Shown one piece after another: positions 62,590-64,000 of a stretch of DNA of 64,000 nucleotides. Within the stretch, counting starts at the first letter, position 1. Each line of letters opens with the position of its first letter. Origin of the DNA: Blattamonas nauphoetae (Eukaryota; Preaxostyla; Oxymonadida). Position numbers and translations under genes: made by a program. Under the pieces are notes generated by a model. The model ran no database searches, had not been told where the DNA came from, and saw nothing but the letters and a program-made list of their open reading frames with translations. Where the stretch lies: positions 62,001 through 126,000 of the forward strand of contig JARBJD010000160.1 in assembly GCA_033064195.1 (NCBI GenBank), in the 5' to 3' direction.

Positions 62590-63430
62590 TCTCTGCAAGG
62601 GATCCCAGTTGCTCCAATTACAGGTCAGTTTGAAGAGACGGAAACATTGCTTGACATCGTGACTTCGTCTCTATCACTGAGCAATGGTGAGATCCTCATC
62701 GATGCAGATTTCTCGATTGCGACGTTTCTGGGATCCTAGCACATCAAGATTCTGAGTTCACCCCTGGACGTTGGAAGATAATTCACCCCTTTTGTCGCAG
62801 ATGGAGGCAGTGTGACACTGGTGGACATCGTGCTCTGCGCTCGCCCCGATCCCGGAACTGATGGACTCATCCACCGCAGATACCCACATGATCATGCCCA
62901 AATGTGTCGCTCAGGATGTGGTTGTTGGTCTGTCTCCAAATTTTGGTCCTTCTTCGTCGTCTGTGGATGTCTGACTTTCCGCCTTCGCAAATCTCGACCA
63001 CGCCGTCCCTCTGCTTTCTTCGCCACGCCCACCTGCTCTCCCACCCTCATCGATCCCATCGATCGAGGCATACTCCCCAATTTTCGTCTCTTCGACGATG
63101 GTGAGCGTGTCCGACCACATCTTCGATGAAGTCGCAAATACTCCAATTTGGGGAGTTCATTCTTTCTCTGCGATTTGCTAAGCGAACAGCAGACTTTGCA
63201 ATGCGATACGCCCTGACAACAGCACCGAATCCACTGAAACGATGGAAATCACTACCGAACCCAATTTCAATGTCGAAAGGACTCAATTTGTGAATTGTAT
63301 GGAGTGACGATCCACCAAACCCAATGACTTCCTCGTTGTCGATATCAAAAGTGCCTCTGAAGTCGTTCTTTGCGAATTCGGAAGTGTTGTCATCATTCGC
63401 TGTTGGACAGCCTTGCATTCTCGTCTCATT
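62590..63430 (+). pseudogene. Beta-helix surface protein relic
   Basis: One plus-strand frame reads PVAPITGQFEETETLLDIV, SNGEILIDADFSIATFLGS, then TAG, ILSSPLDVGR, TAA, and FVADGGSVTLVDIVL. A later frame has TPIWGVHSFSAIC, a stop, and FNVERTQFVNC. The strands, G-G-S turns and F-V-N-C ends are those of the Pmp-like beta-helix proteins of this window. Several stops and frame changes show it is dead. No signal peptide found. Confidence 0.55.
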
Positions 63431-63577
63431 TTGTAACTCGATTCTTTTGAAATTTGATGACATGCGACTGGACTTGATTCCGAGTTGGTCCTGATCTTCC
63501 CATAGAGTTCGAGGTGTTTTGTTCCGAATTAACCTCACCTTGTTTGACAAGTAACCAACCAAGCCATAATCTCATCA

Positions 63578-64000
63578 ATGAGTATACATCGATACACTGC
63601 ATTCCTTATCTGGCGTCCGAATCTTCCACACTATCGTGATCATTATGCACATGAACTTACATCTCTTGCTTCAATGGTCGAAGATGGATACCATTTTGAT
63701 GAGGATCTTCTCGACAAAGTCTCCAAGTTCATCTGTAAGCTCAATGAGAATTTTCGCCATGGCGACTTTGCCGACCATTTCCTGGTTATTTTAAGATACG
63801 GTTCAAACTTCGCTGTTGAATTTGTGGATTCGGCAACAATTCTCTTGTCTTCGTCGCATCGATCGATTGTCCGAGATACTCTGTCATACGTTCACGAATG
63901 CCTGCGGAGCTGTTCATATTACAGTCGTCTGGCCATTGTCTCCTCCAAACTCTTCCCCAGAATCCTTTCGACACCTCACTTGCGTGATCTTTCAGTGGTT
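63578..64000 (+). CDS. EYSPF-family gene without its intron (partial, runs off the window)
   Basis: An ATG at 63578 opens one frame to the window end (141 codons). The start MSIHRYTAFLIW lines up with MISSVEYSPFLTW of the relatives, one residue shorter, but here no intron separates the micro-exon part from exon 2. It continues with SLASMVEDGYHFDEDLL, FVDSATILLSSSH and STPHLRDLSVV. Divergent at the EYSPF motif itself. The rest lies beyond the window. Confidence 0.85.
   Translation, partial: MSIHRYTAFLIWRPNLPHYRDHYAHELTSLASMVEDGYHFDEDLLDKVSKFICKLNENFRHGDFADHFLVILRYGSNFAVEFVDSATILLSSSHRSIVRDTLSYVHECLRSCSYYSRLAIVSSKLFPRILSTPHLRDLSVV

Noticed and set aside
13-64000. Use of an altered genetic code (TAA/TAG read as Gln, known in the oxymonad Streblomastix).
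   Set aside because: Intact EYSPF genes end with TAA or TAG at the same homologous position, and all three stops end other well-formed genes.
1-64000. tRNA, rRNA, CRISPR, bacterial ribosome-binding sites, retrovirus-like or Polinton-like elements.
   Set aside because: Scanned for by eye and not found; no convincing signal for any of them.

Overview
The window looks like nuclear DNA of an oxymonad flagellate (Preaxostyla). From memory of its protein families, Blattamonas nauphoetae is the best fit; no database was searched. The grounds are: very short GT-AG introns (about 30-85 nt) in protein genes; a lineage-specific family of helical-repeat proteins opening with an E-Y-S-P-F-L motif; giant secreted parallel beta-helix proteins with GGA(I/L) and LPC motifs; and standard stop codons. 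No bacterial operons, tRNAs, rRNAs or CRISPR arrays were seen.

Layout. 0-8 kb: a broken ARM-like gene, a 1.86-kb element with long inverted arms, a small intron-bearing membrane protein, and an EYSPF-family gene split by a 1.09-kb TIR element. 9-16.5 kb: an intron-bearing gene with a short-axonemal-protein look, two host-gene remnants, and a tandem pair of HEAT-like genes (about 640 codons, six shared introns) with an orphan serpin 3' exon between them. 16.6-26.9 kb: an uninterrupted 3432-codon secreted beta-helix protein. 27-43.4 kb: EYSPF-family genes, two of them interrupted by DNA transposons, helical-repeat genes, a duplicated degenerate block and an FG-repeat reading frame. 43.7-51.5 kb: a second giant beta-helix gene on the other strand whose last 1.5 kb is nearly identical to that of the first. 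53-59 kb: a degraded gene, a small secreted beta-helix protein, a metallophosphoesterase with five introns, and a divergent stathmin-like coiled-coil gene. 59.4-64 kb: three more EYSPF members (the last cut by the window edge) and a beta-helix relic.

Main results of reading. (1) EYSPF genes start with a hidden 16-19 nt first exon followed by a 38-43 nt intron, which gives each an ATG start; the last copy lacks the intron. (2) Of eight EYSPF genes, three carry TIR elements with target duplications, four elements in all (TA, 9 bp, 8 bp and 4 bp). Removing the two elements from the 39.3-43.4 kb gene gives exactly 338 codons in frame, the family length. (3) At least one element carries an intact-looking two-intron gene, so cargo-bearing (Pack-type) TIR elements appear active here. 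(4) The giant genes and their neighbouring EYSPF genes form an inverted duplication with recent 3' homogenisation. (5) Divergent genes are packed with as little as 51 and 63 bp between start codons.
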